Assembly: GCA_003118195.1 (NCBI GenBank)
Contig: BEXV01000012.1
Span: forward strand, 177,272-241,271
DNA: 64,000 nucleotides
Direction: 5' to 3'
From: Hemicentrotus pulcherrimus
Lineage: Eukaryota > Echinodermata > Echinoidea > Camarodonta > Strongylocentrotidae
Part shown: piece by piece, positions 1 through 10,533 of the stretch
How the letters are laid out: every line of letters starts with the position of its first letter
Position numbering within the stretch: position 1 is the stretch's first letter
Notes under the pieces: model-generated
Told to the model about the DNA's origin: nothing
Database searches by the model: none
Seen by the model: only the letters and a program-made list of their open reading frames with translations
Position numbers and translations under genes: made by a program

Positions 1-26
1 CCCCCCCCCCCCCCCCCCTCTCTCTC
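1..26. repeat. Poly-C followed by (TC)n
   Basis: Eighteen C residues then TCTCTCTC at the window edge, inside a KIFBP intron. Together with the poly-G gap edge at 48226 this shows that long G/C homopolymers are common at this locus. Confidence 0.95.
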
Positions 27-214
27 AATTCTGTCAGTGTGAAGAAGCTAAGATTAACACAAATTAAAAGAATGTGATGTGAATAGTAATGGCATTGATA
101 TAGATATTGCACCTGTATGAAGAGTGATCTTTCTATTTATCTCTTTCCACTGTTCCTGATTATGATAAAGTCACTTTATCATGTTCTCTCTATTCCTTCA
201 CCATTTCCCCACAG

Positions 215-374
215 CTAGTGCAACTCGCATATTTTCTGAAGCTGAAAACAAGCCAATCCCTGAAGACATGGAGAGAGATGACAGGGATGCTCGGCAAGAA
301 AACATTATGAGTCGTAAGGCTGACATCAACAGATGCTGGATCAAATACTGTATCTCACTTCTACAGTTCTCCAA
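215..374 (+). CDS. KIFBP: KIFBP coding exon (first in window)
   Basis: The acceptor is cccacag ending at 214 and the donor is gtaaga at 375. The exon begins with two bases completing a split codon and ends with two bases (aa) of the next. It reads SATRIFSEAENK at the start and ends DINRCWIKYCISLLQF, matching the KBP segment before its central linker. The ATG at 181 that opens this frame lies in the intron and is not the start codon. Confidence 0.88.
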
Positions 375-3300
375 GTAAGACTTGAGAATAGGGTACCTGT
401 ATGAATCAAAACAATGCAGAAAATCAAAACATACACTTCTTCTTCTTCCAGTGTAAGTGCTGCTTCAAGGTGGTGAAGATAAACACACTGGTTGTGTGTG
501 TATATGTGCAGACTTTCACATATCCTGTTATTCAACATTTTAACTTTTTGTTCTTGTTGTGCAGGTGCGTATATACCTGCACATGTGTAAGTAAAAACAT
601 TCCCGGTCTTGTAGACATTACATCTGCATCCCACTCAAGAAGACCTTGAAGGCATCAAGAAAGGGGTATTGGGCTGGGTACTGTGGGAGGTTGTTCCAGT
701 CCTTGCAGGTTCGTGGGAAGAAGGAAGAAGCATAGGTCTGACTACTGCAGTGTAATGTCCTAAAATGAGATCCATGACCTCTTGTTATTGATGTCAGTTC
801 AGTGAGAAAGGACTGCCAGGTAACGTCGACAAGGTTGAAATGGATGCATAACAGCATAGCAAGGGGGCTGTGAAGGCGTCTGGTGAGTAGCAATGGCCAA
901 TTCAGGTTTTCAAGCATAGCCATTACACTGGAGGTTTGATTAAAGTCACCAGTGACGTAGCGAGCACACATTCGTTGGACCATTTCAATCTTGTTGACAT
1001 TCCGCTGTGTGTGTGGTTCCCATGCTGTTGCAGCATATTCCACCACTGGACGGACGTATGTAAAGTACGTGGCCTGCTTGATCCGCCGTCTACAGTGTTT
1101 GAAGTTCCATCGCAAGAAACCAGTCACAGAATTAGCCTTCTTGACTGTAGTATCAAAATGACTATTGAAGTTGAGCTTCTGATCGATGTTGATTCCAAGA
1201 TACTTGGCTGAACTCACTAATTCTAGGTTGTGCCCGTGGATGTTATACAGGCCTAGAATCAGTTTACTCTTGTTGGTGACTCTCAAAGTCTGGCACTTAG
1301 ATTGTCTCACTTACTGAACCTGTTGCATATCTAGAGGTAGCCAGGAATTTAGTGAAAATTTATTTTTAATTTCATACTTACAATAAAAATTATATCAATT
1401 CTTTTACCACAAGCTAGAATCTTGCTTTTGCATGTCTTTCATAGCAGAGCACATTGAACTAAGCGTAAAGGGTATTTATCACAGTCGCACATCCTTAACA
1501 TGATTTGAGATTTTGGCTAATTCAGCATTTATTATGTCTCTCATGGTAATGTTTTTGAATTAGTACAAATGAAATAAACTTCTCTTGTTTTACCCTTTCT
1601 ATAATGTAAAAGAGAACATGAGCTGAACGGAACTCTGGAAAACGCATCTAGTACTCCCTCTGCATCAAATGACAGAAGAGAAACGCCCTCTATTGCCCAG
1701 GATGAGCGGACAGAATGCGGAATGGAAGAAGACAAGCTCGCAGATCGCTTTGAATCTCTAGAACTGACTTCATTAGAAAGTCAGGTCAGAGATGAGGTGG
1801 TTCAGACGTTTGATGAGGTAAGAAAAGGTGGTAGTGGTATTTTACATGAAGCAGTTGGTAAAGATAAATCTGCAAAGTAATGGCAATTTTGCTTTTACTC
1901 TAATCAGATCCCTTGATTACCAAATAGTGTTTATTATCACGCCCAGTTCAAATCAAATTGATATCATCCATCATGTTCAATTTGTTTACATCATGTACTC
2001 ATTCTATTCTATGTTGGGAGAGTATGTGAGATGATTTAGGAGTTACTCGATAATCTCTGCTTTCATACCAATATGTGAAAAGACTAGAACTTGAAGGAAA
2101 CCTAAGCCCAAAGAATAAGTGCAGGTTTTCTGAAAAATGAGATGTATTCCTGCCCTTTGATGTACAATATTCCTTACGAAAATATACAAGAGATATATAA
2201 ATGTGACATACTAGATGAAGTTGTACATGTATCATGCACCAAGCTTTAGTTGGAAAGACTTTTCACATCAATAACAAAACCTTTACTTTTCAATGATGAA
2301 AAATCATAGCTGAGAACTTGAGAAGACAGAAATTGTATTTGGTGAAAAAATGTAACAGTGGAACAATTGTAACTACTTGTAATTCATTTGAAATATTGAA
2401 ATATAGCAGTTTATAAATTTTCATTTATGAAGAGCACAAACTTATTTATGCGATTTACATTCTGGAAATTGTAGTGCAAAGGATAATAGCAGGTGAATGA
2501 AATGCTTCATCACCAGACACACCTGTACGTTATCCTTGCTTTATGCCTCTCTTATAACTTTGGTGAGGAATCTTGTAGATTAATGGGCAAGTATATAATA
2601 AACCTATCAGAATATGAACAGTTATTTATTTGGGGTGAGGTTTCCTTTACCTGAAGTCAAAGAGAATAGCATATAAATGAAGCCCTGGGGGAGGTTCACA
2701 CGAATATCATAATCCTTCTATTCATCGACGATGAATAGACAGGAAGTCCTGCTTTGTATTTAACGTGACAATAGACTCTGCTGTTCACTCCAAGCTATAT
2801 CAGTCACACTCAACCTGTGTGTATATAATGTATGGTACACATTCAAGCTACCGTATACATATCCATGGTTTTGTAACAGAAGTGTCTTGTGGAATGTCCC
2901 GTTTGTGGGCAAACATTTTAAGAGAAATTCTACCTTGGATGGACAGTTTGAATTAAAAAAAGGAAATTAACGATGTTAATTAGTGAAAATTCAAGATCAT
3001 TTAATCCCACAACATGAATCACTAAAAAAAAAATCAGAATTTAGAAATCATTTTGTCATTGCCATTTCAAGTTGTTGTGCATTTTGAAAAAAATATTTCA
3101 TGCTGTAATTTAATAAGCATAGGTCGTTACAATAAAACCTGCTTATCTGGTATAGAGATTAAACCATTTTTTACAAAAACGACCTAGCCAGTCTCAAATT
3201 TTGAAATTTGGGGATTTAAAGTACATGTACTAGTTTCTTTGAGTATACCTGTACTATGTGCTTATTAAGGAATGATTTTCCAATTGTAATCATGACACAC

Positions 3301-6300
3301 ATTCTTTCCTTCACCAATCATGCAGGCTCGTAGTTTGTTTCTACCAGCTCAGAAGTGGATCAATGCTGCCAAGGAATACTATGTTATTGATGGATTTGTC
3401 TCAGATCATATAGAACTAGTTAAAGTAAGAAAAAAAACAAAACTTGTACATTACAATTAGAATTGAAACTAACAGCTCACTGCATAGAACTTAAGAAGAA
3501 AAAAAATTAAACCAAGTTCCTATCTTTGTGGAAATTTTCCCTAGTAGATTGTCAAAACTTTGAATCTGGAAGCAGACTTGTCATCAATGTGCAATTCAAA
3601 GATGAGGTCAATTATAAACCTGTAGTCATTCATATGATACATGATTTATTGACAATGCACTATGTAGAATAAGAAGAGTAGGTTAGTTTATAATGATTAT
3701 AGCCATATAACTTGCTTGCCTGTGTGTCGCCTGCCAAATTAAAATTGGCTCGATCTACCCAGGACAAAATTGTGTTTTAATTAAAATTATAATTTAAGAA
3801 AGAATATTAATTTTTAAAACTGGTCTGATCAGAAAATTAGACGAAATACGTTTATGTGGACTAATAAGATAAATACTGTTACCATTATTGAATGCCTCTT
3901 GTATTCTGCTTGCATTTCGATGGTTCTTGTTCTTGGTTCGTTTTTATAAAAGAGTGACCATTTCTTTCTTCCCTGTATTACACCATCTTCCTATTTAGGA
4001 TCACAGTCAACTGTTCAAATTGATATCGTTCTTTGAGATTGATTTTGAACGACGATGCAAGATGCACAAGCGACGAGTAGACATGCTGGCCGACATGTTG
4101 GATGGTCTTAACAGACAACATTTTCTCACTATCTGTAGACAACTCATGTTCGAATTGGCTGAAACTTACAGGTGAGACAATGTGTGGGACTACAGACTAG
4201 ATTGACGGAATGAGGAGGGTTGGATGGGTTACAGCTTACCAAATGGATTCTTACACATATTTAGTTGTAAATCATGGCCAAAGCATTAGTATTTTGCTTT
4301 TTCTTCACCACAGGATCATCCTCAGTTTTCTCCATCACAATATCTTGTTTTCTTACGTCTTGTCTATCGTCTAATCTCCATCATGTTGTAATTGATTTGT
4401 AATGTTTTGTTGGAAACATGAACAAATTGAAATTACACTCTAGAAAAGAGCATCCTTTCTAGATTATTGGTGTATTAGATGCCATTACTGGAAAGATAGT
4501 TGGATAAGAAAATAGTTTATTTTAATCAGTCTGAGTGATGTTTATGATTTAGTTTTTATGGTTTGTATCAGCTTTATCTGCATCCTCTCACCATAAAATT
4601 GACCTGGCCTTGTTTCCACAATGATGGTGAACTAATAGGTATTTTGTTCTATAGGTTATCAACCTCATCATCAATTTTAGTGTACTCAATAATTCTATCA
4701 ATTTGACAGCCTAATAGAACTTGAATCGGATCAAATAGCAAGGAAAATTACTCTTTCATTTTGTATAACCGTTTACTTTTCATAATACTCTTGGTAATAT
4801 GTGGGACAGCAAACAACAAATAACATTAGACTTGCTTCTTTATCCACTTTGAGTGACTTGTATGACCATTATTGCCATTAAAAATGAAGTTGAGTTCTGG
4901 TCATGCGATTGCATTGTGAAAGAAAGGGTGTGGAATCTGTCAGAAAAGGTTGATCATCTAGTACACAAGTATTCGTGTGTATTGCAAGGTTATGGAATCA
5001 TAAAAATGATAAGAAATTTGGCCGAATCTTGGCAAAGTTACAAGCACTGTACACAGAATGATGTATATAGGACTACGCGAGCACATGGCGAAAAAAACCT
5101 ACCCCCGATTTTTACGATGTTTCATGTCCGTCATATTTAGAATATGAAGGCATTTGAAGAGTCATGCTTTTCAGGGAACATGTTTAATCTGTTGTTCTTC
5201 CACCCTTGCATATTAACAATGATAATGCTCACAAATTATTTTTTGCCTCTTCCCAGAACTCAGCCTTCTCTTTAAGTACTAGCTTCATGCATCCTCTTCT
5301 TATATTATAGAATCATCATTATAATGGTTGACGTGGGTCCAATAAGACAAAGCTTAGCAATTGATCAGGCACACTGTTGATTATTACGGTTGATTGCATA
5401 TAGTGATCAATGAAATCAATCACAACAATCAATGATGTAAACCAAACTTGTATTCTTTTTTTAAATAATTATCTATACAGTGAGATGATGGATTTGAAGA
5501 TAGCTCTAGCAGAGAAACAAAGAGTACCACCCACACACAAAGTAGCATCAAAGATCAACATCTTGTAAGTGTTTGAATAACAAAATATGAGTTTGTATGC
5601 AGCCCTGCACATCAACAGGAATCAACTTATATTTGGATGTCACCCGACCTTTAATGAACAATGAACCAGTTTGTACATACAGTCTGTGCATGGGCACACG
5701 AAGATAATTTGTACTACTTTGTAAGATGAATACTGGATAATGCTCATTAATGTTAGGTACTGTAACTGTTCCATAAATGCATTCCATAATGCACAGATGG
5801 AGTTATTCTTTCTCAAAGGTGAAACAAAAGCTTTCTAGATTACTTTTGAAGTGACATTCAACAATGAAATGAACAAAGTGGGACCTCTACATTTAAGATC
5901 TGTAGATTATTAGGGTCATTTGTACCACATGCTAGCTATTAAAGAGCTGGTCCATTGCATGTCCATTCATTCTTTCTTCAATGAATTTTGCTAAAGTAGA
6001 CACCAAAGACCTGCAAACCTTGTAAATTAATGTCTGATGTAAATATGACTTGTCTACCATGGAATGTGTTTATCAGGGTGGTATTCTGATTTCTTTATTT
6101 TCATGTTAGTGTGTAAGTTTGTCATAATCAATGTTAATTAGGACAAGTCATTTGTTGATGGCTGGCCGTATGCTGTAGTTGATAGATACCTGAGAAGCAG
6201 CAATGATAAGGGGTTTATTTTGTGCAATTTCAATTTGTTATAATACAACAGTTTTCAGAATACTGCCCCAGGTCTTGTGAAGTTGTTGACAACTTTAAAA

Positions 6301-9016
6301 CACGTCTTAAAATGTTTCTTTGTAGATTGCCAATCTTGACTGATGACTTAAGGAAATTTACTGAGCATATCTCACTCTTTTCAATATTTTCTTTTTCCTT
6401 TCCTTCTCTCCATTACATCGCATAGGAACATACAGCTATATACATGTAGTATATTATTATTATTATTAATAAATTTGCGCCATATGACTTCACAATCCTT
6501 TGCATTGGACAGTACTAGACCCTGTTCTCATTACAAGGGTGGACTGAGTGTATCATTTATTTATTTCTATTTACAGATGCAAGCAGAGTCTGACATACTA
6601 CCAAGATTTCATTCGTAAGTATCCAAACCTATATTTGCATGAATAATTTTTTTTAAAATATAACTATAACACACTTACATTTTACATCAAGGAAGATGCA
6701 GCTCTTTAGCTTTAGATTTTAGTTCAAGATTGTTAAGTTTATGAAATGCAGCTGTCATGTCTCAACCTTTGGTTTAAGTGCCAAGAACTCTTGTGAGGAT
6801 AATTGTCTCTCTTTCCATCCACCCACAACTCTTTTCTCCCCTCACCATTCAAAGATAACCTTAACCCTAACATGTTGTTAAAGCTGTACCAGTATGCCTT
6901 CCCATTGGTACTTGGCTAATGCAGACTTTACGATCCTCCAGCAATCCGATTATAAAACTAAAATACATTAGATATGGAAATCAAAACAAACATCATCATC
7001 CTTATTTAGGTTGTAAATAACAAAAAGAAAAAACAACTAGAATCTTAATTCATTCAACTCTTCCAGTCAGAATAAAGCAGAATCAGCTTCAATTGTGAAC
7101 AATCTCACGTCACTACGATTCCTAGCTAATTCAGCATTACCCCTCCAAGGAAGCATGAAATCCCTTCAAATTTAGATTTTATTGATCATATTACTATTCA
7201 AACTTGGAGTGTACTCAGATCATGTAAAATGCGGTGAATTTTACTAAAGTGGTTATAAGATATTTACCTCTCATGCATTCTTTGTAATCTACTACATTTT
7301 ATCTTTAATAAAACCACACATGTTAGATTCAACGAAGGACCATGAGGGAAAGTTGCCTGATAAATTTGAAAGTGATGTCTTGAGGCCCGTCTTGGTAGCT
7401 TACTTCTGTATCGGAAGATTGTAAGTTTAGAATGAGTTCAGAATTTCTTTCACTTTTATACATTACAGACCATGGACATAAACAAAATCATAAACAAAAA
7501 AGGTTGCACATGTGGATGTATTCCCAGGCAGTAGGGAGTAGGAGCATTCATTGACTTCATTGTATAAAACTACATCTTTCAAAAATTGGTTTGTACATGT
7601 ATGATCAAATTGAGATCAAGTATTTACCTTTATGATACAGACCTGTGAAAGGGTGCTATAAGTCAGGCTATGGCGGTAGTTCATTTACAGTGATGACCAA
7701 TTATTTTCATTCACGATTATCATGTTACCTTTTTGTGGAGCTAAAAACCCAAATACATGTACCAGTACTTATTTTTCTCCCTCTGAGATGCAAAGATTAG
7801 TTTTAATATGTGTTGTCCTTGAATTGAATATACCGGTAATTGTAAATTTCATGGTTTTAGGATCCCTTCTTTCTCTTTTCTAATTATTTGTGTTTCTGCT
7901 GTGTTTCAATTATGTCAAACTAAACTAGAGTAGTAGAGTTATAATACATACAGCTTGGGGCCTGAATCAGTCTATTAAAGCTTTCAACAATTTACTTATG
8001 TAAACTTCAGTGGTATCTAAATGTTTATACATGTATATCTTATAAAACTATAACTCTGTCACTTTTTCTACAGATATTCAAAGTTTGTGACACCTAGCCC
8101 TCCTGAAAGATTGGACTATCTACAGCTCAGGTGAGAGAGAGGGGAATTCTCATCAACGATTTTCTTATCAAATCATTATTCAAAATATCTGTTTTACATA
8201 TCTGTACACTTTATTGTATGACTTTCTAATCAATGGTAATGGAATTAACTTCTCAGCCATAACATATTTTATACAACACCTAATTAACATACAAGTATTG
8301 TTGATTTCATTAATTAAGAGAGGGAGTAGGTTTTTGGTCTGGACTACATTACAAAAACATTTGTACCATGAATTGATCGTCATATTATGGTACCTGTTGT
8401 TATATGTTTTTTTGTTTGATTTTACCCATGCAAAATTTGAGAAGTTTTGTCAGCTTAGTATCTCTTGTGATTTTCTCTACATCTAAACTTCCTTCTCTCC
8501 TTCTCTAACTTTCAGTTTGGATAGCTACAAGGCAGTAGTAGACTACTGTGATAAGAATCCTGATCATAAGGATACAGTCAAGGTAAGCTACCTCCTAGCC
8601 TGTGTATTTTTCTAGCCTAATTTCAATTTTAAATGATCCTAGCACCACCTAGTACCAGCATAGGTTAATTACAGCTTCCCTCAACCCCCCCACCAACAAA
8701 ATAAAAACAATATATATATATATATATCCCCCCCCAGACAGCTTCTCCAAGGGAAAACAAGCCCCAGATAAGTCTGCCTAGACAACTACACTTCGACTAT
8801 TTGCCCTAAGTTTATTTTGTTCTTGGTAGTTGTTTTAGGAGTATTTGGGTTAATTGGTAGTTTTAGTGATGGTAACGATCATTCTTGTTCCATGTTTTTA
8901 CGTTGACATGCTCTGCGCCTCTTTTCTTGTAGGATGAACTGGATCTGTGCCGAGAGATGACAGAACTGATTCCGCTCAGGATGGCCAACATCAGAGGAGA
9001 AATCCAAATGAGGTAG
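215..9016 (+). CDS. KIFBP: KIF-binding protein (KIFBP/KBP), C-terminal part, ten coding exons
   Basis: The CDS joins 215-374, 1613-1817, 3326-3424, 3999-4171, 5481-5564, 6577-6614, 7327-7420, 8074-8130, 8516-8582 and 8933-9016, about 352 residues and a TAG stop. Phases agree at every junction. Recognition rests on blocks typical of the KBP family: RCWIKYC, AKEYYVIDGFVSDHIELV, FERRCKMHKRR, MMDLKIALA, DVLRPVLVA and VVDYCDKNPDH. The human protein is about 620 residues, so roughly the N-terminal 270 residues and the promoter lie upstream of the window. KBP is an all-helical, TPR-like cytoplasmic protein that binds motor domains of a subset of kinesins (for example KIF1 and KIF15 types) and blocks microtubule binding; loss causes Goldberg-Shprintzen syndrome in humans. 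The function here is inferred from the family. The serine/threonine-rich stretch in exon 2 (residues about 55-90 of this fragment) is probably a divergent loop. The gene runs convergently towards the myosin V gene. Confidence 0.93.
375..1612 (+). other. KIFBP intron holding an antisense LINE fragment
   Basis: This 1.2-kb intron has donor gtaaga and acceptor aaaag. Most of it, about 618-1320, is the 3' part of a non-LTR retrotransposon on the opposite strand, listed separately. The remainder (375-617) contains TG-rich and CTT-rich simple sequence that may be the element's 3' UTR. Confidence 0.8.
618..1310 (-). mobile_element. Non-LTR retrotransposon (Jockey/CR1-like) reverse transcriptase C-terminus
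   Basis: An open frame of 230 codons on the - strand ends at TAA (618-620) and matches the C-terminal half of LINE-type ORF2 proteins. The marks, in order, are a K-C-x3-R-V-T-N-K block near the start, then SAKYLGINI, FLRWNF, YVRPVVEYAATAWEPHT, NKIEMVQRMCARYVT, and near the end SFFPRTCKDWNNLP. These follow the thumb and C-terminal region of Jockey/CR1-type reverse transcriptases. The endonuclease and catalytic YxDD region are absent, so the copy is 5'-truncated near 1320, as is common for LINE insertions. No stop or frameshift interrupts the 230 codons, which suggests a fairly recent insertion. The frame cannot encode an active enzyme. The exact clade is unsure. Confidence 0.85.
1613..1817 (+). 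CDS. KIFBP: KIFBP coding exon (variable linker)
   Basis: The acceptor AG is at 1611-1612; using the AG two bases later would give an immediate stop. The donor is gtaaga at 1818. It supplies one base to finish a Lys codon and then 68 codons, ending VRDEVVQTFDE in phase 0. It corresponds to the poorly conserved, charged linker between the RCWIKYC block and the YxxDGxVxDH block. The first half is rich in Ser, Thr, Asn and Glu. Confidence 0.88.
1818..3325 (+). other. KIFBP intron, no feature seen
   Basis: This is AT-rich intronic sequence with scattered simple runs. No coding similarity, RNA gene or clear transposon was recognised on either strand. The open frames here are short and compositionally intronic. 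Confidence 0.6.
3326..3424 (+). CDS. KIFBP: KIFBP coding exon
   Basis: The exon is 33 codons, phase 0 at both ends, with acceptor catgcag and donor gtaaga. It encodes ARSLFLPAQKWINAAKEYY followed by VIDGFVSDHIELVK, one of the most conserved KBP blocks (human equivalent AKEFFQIDGYVTDHIEVV). Confidence 0.93.
3999..4171 (+). CDS. KIFBP: KIFBP coding exon
   Basis: The acceptor is ctatttag and the donor is gtgaga. It reads DHSQLFKLISFFEIDFERR, then CKMHKRRVDMLADMLDGLN, and ends FELAETY plus two bases. The F-x-x-D-x-E/R-R-C-K-M-H-K-R-R segment is diagnostic of KBP. Confidence 0.94.
4172..5480 (+). other. KIFBP intron, no gene seen
   Basis: AT-rich intron. A short stretch at about 5335-5440 has alternating TTGATT/AATCAA words (for example near 5385-5425) that could be a decayed palindromic repeat. 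The 95-codon frame at 4853-5140 has no recognisable similarity and intron-like codon use. Confidence 0.55.
5481..5564 (+). CDS. KIFBP: KIFBP coding exon
   Basis: The acceptor is ctatacag and the donor is gtaagt. It supplies one base to a Ser codon, then reads EMMDLKIALAEKQRVPP and ends SKINI plus two bases. It matches the human YYDMMDLKVAIADR...VKKINNL region. Confidence 0.92.
6577..6614 (+). CDS. KIFBP: KIFBP micro-exon (38 bp)
   Basis: A 38-bp exon with acceptor tttacag and donor gtaagt. It reads (L)CKQSLTYYQDFI and joins in frame to the exons on both sides (1 + 12 codons + 1 base). The LKYYQLF-like block is conserved in KBP proteins, which supports so short an exon. Confidence 0.88.
7327..7420 (+). 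CDS. KIFBP: KIFBP coding exon
   Basis: The acceptor is catgttag and the donor is gtaagt. It encodes (H)STKDHEGKLPDKFESDVLRP followed by VLVAYFCIGR, matching the KBP block around EDVLRPAMLAKFRVARLYGK. Confidence 0.92.
8074..8130 (+). CDS. KIFBP: KIFBP coding exon
   Basis: A 57-bp exon with acceptor ttctacag and donor gtgaga. It reads (L)YSKFVTPSPPERLDYLQL plus two bases and aligns with the KBP segment between RLYGK and SLEHYKFIVDYC. Confidence 0.9.
8516..8582 (+). CDS. KIFBP: KIFBP coding exon
   Basis: The acceptor is actttcag and the donor is gtaagc. It encodes (S)LDSYKAVVDYCDKNPDH followed by KDTVK, matching the conserved KFIVDYCEKHPE helix. Confidence 0.92.
8933..9016 (+). CDS. KIFBP: KIFBP terminal coding exon with stop
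   Basis: The acceptor is tcttgtag. It reads DELDLCREMTELIPLRM and ends IRGEIQMR with TAG at 9014-9016. Human KBP ends in an equivalent ELELSKEMVSLLPTKM helix at a similar distance from its stop, so this is the true C-terminus. Confidence 0.93.
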   Translation, partial: DELDLCREMTELIPLRMANIRGEIQMR

Positions 9017-9372
9017 AGGATCCATCAGAGTTTCATCGATCTAATCATTAACAACCTTGCGGTGATGAACTTTGAGGCTTGTACCTCTGACAACAGAATG
9101 ACAACAGACCGACAACAGACCAAACAAATTATTACAATGAATGCCCAAGAATAATTCATGTTTGAGGTCGGTTTGGGGTAGGTTTGGCGATGTGACTGAT
9201 GCATGAGGTATTAATAGTCAGGACTATGTTGTAGACTTTAACTTTCTGTAATGAAGTACCTAGGTTTAAGATGCTGAAATTAGGTCTAGGAATCTAATTA
9301 CGAGGTCTCTTCTGTGGAAGTTAATATGCAAACAAGCCCTCATGATGATGTGGACATTGGATTTCATCACTG

Positions 9373-9378
9373 AATAAA
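9373..9378 (+). promoter_or_regulatory. Candidate KIFBP poly(A) signal AATAAA
   Basis: This is the first AATAAA after the KIFBP stop, about 360 bp downstream, followed by a T-rich stretch. Other AATAAA sites occur near 10144 and 11115, so the assignment is tentative. Confidence 0.3.
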
Positions 9379-10251
9379 TTTCTTTAAGTTCCATGTTCTT
9401 GTACCATAAAGACCATGTCTGTAGTGAAAAATGAAATACATGAATTATGAATCAATGGAAAGCTTATAAGTTATACATTACAATAATAACAATAACATGC
9501 TATTTTAGTGTCTGTCAGAGGAGCAACAGCTCTCTGAAAACTCAAAATCTAAAGCTTTGCAAATTGGAAGTTGTCGACCTAATAACTAGCTATTGACTTG
9601 ATAACATCATCTAATATATGGAGTACGAATATTCACATTGACTTTGCACTAATTAAAAACAGCTGATCACCTCAGCTATAAAGGCGAGCCGATTGGGTTC
9701 ACATGTAATGACCTCATCGCAACTGCTGCAAATTTTACCCCTGTTGATGAGTAATTTGGAGGGGAGCTTTTGATATCCTTTGTTGCAATATTGAAAGGGA
9801 AATTCTTAATTCCTTATTGTATTTTATGTCCATTCAGCTTTCCATTGATATAAGTTGTATTTTCATGGTTGGTGTATCCCTCCATGTGAAGATAACGGGG
9901 GTGGGGGTGGATTGCTTGGAGGTCTTGAATAATCCAATCCCTGCCTTTGCCGGGTTGGGAAACGAGGAGGTGGGCAGGTATGGAGGGTTCTGTGACGCGT
10001 CTTTTTTTTGGGGGGGGGATAGTAGACAGGTAAATAATGGATAATTCCTTTATAAAAATACATGGAAGTAATGTGTATTTGCATCAAAGCCTTCCCTTTT
10101 CACCCTCCTGACAAACCTAACCTACCAACAGTTTTTTCTGTTAAATAAAAGCTAAATATCTTACTATAAGTGTATGGGTCAACCAGATAATGCATGACGA
10201 GAACAGCCCATTAGAGCTTTACCCTAGTAGTTACAGTTTACTAGGGTGTTA

Positions 10252-10533
10252 GCTCATCAAATTCACACTCAATCCACTCGGCACTATGAACATGACAGAC
10301 AAAGAAAGCGGACAAAATATATAGTTCCTCAGATAGACAAAGGAACATCCCTTCACTGCTATTATGTAAAAAATATGTAGAATAGGTGTCACAAGCATAT
10401 TCACCTGTTCTACACATTTCATATAATAGTAATAATAATAGTAGTGATGTTCCTTTGTCTAACTGAGGAACTGTATATTTTGTCCGCTTTCTTTATCTGT
10501 CATGTTTATAGCGAGAGTGTGAATTTGATGAGC
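10252..10533. mobile_element. Foldback/MITE-like element, ~137-bp inverted arms
   Basis: The arm at 10252-10388 and the arm at 10402-10533 are near-perfect reverse complements of each other. Both contain the words gctcatcaaattcacactc, gaaagcggacaaaatata and agacaaaggaacat when read in the same sense. They are separated by about 13 bases. A further 9-bp palindrome (accctagta/tactagggt) lies just outside the left arm at about 10220-10246. No protein is encoded. This is the form of a palindromic non-autonomous DNA transposon. The small number of arm mismatches suggests either recent insertion or arm gene conversion. The target-site duplication is not clear. Confidence 0.85.

Noticed and set aside
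4853..5140. 95-codon + strand frame in a KIFBP intron
   Set aside because: No similarity to any family I know; it sits between phase-consistent KIFBP exons and would break the conserved protein if included.
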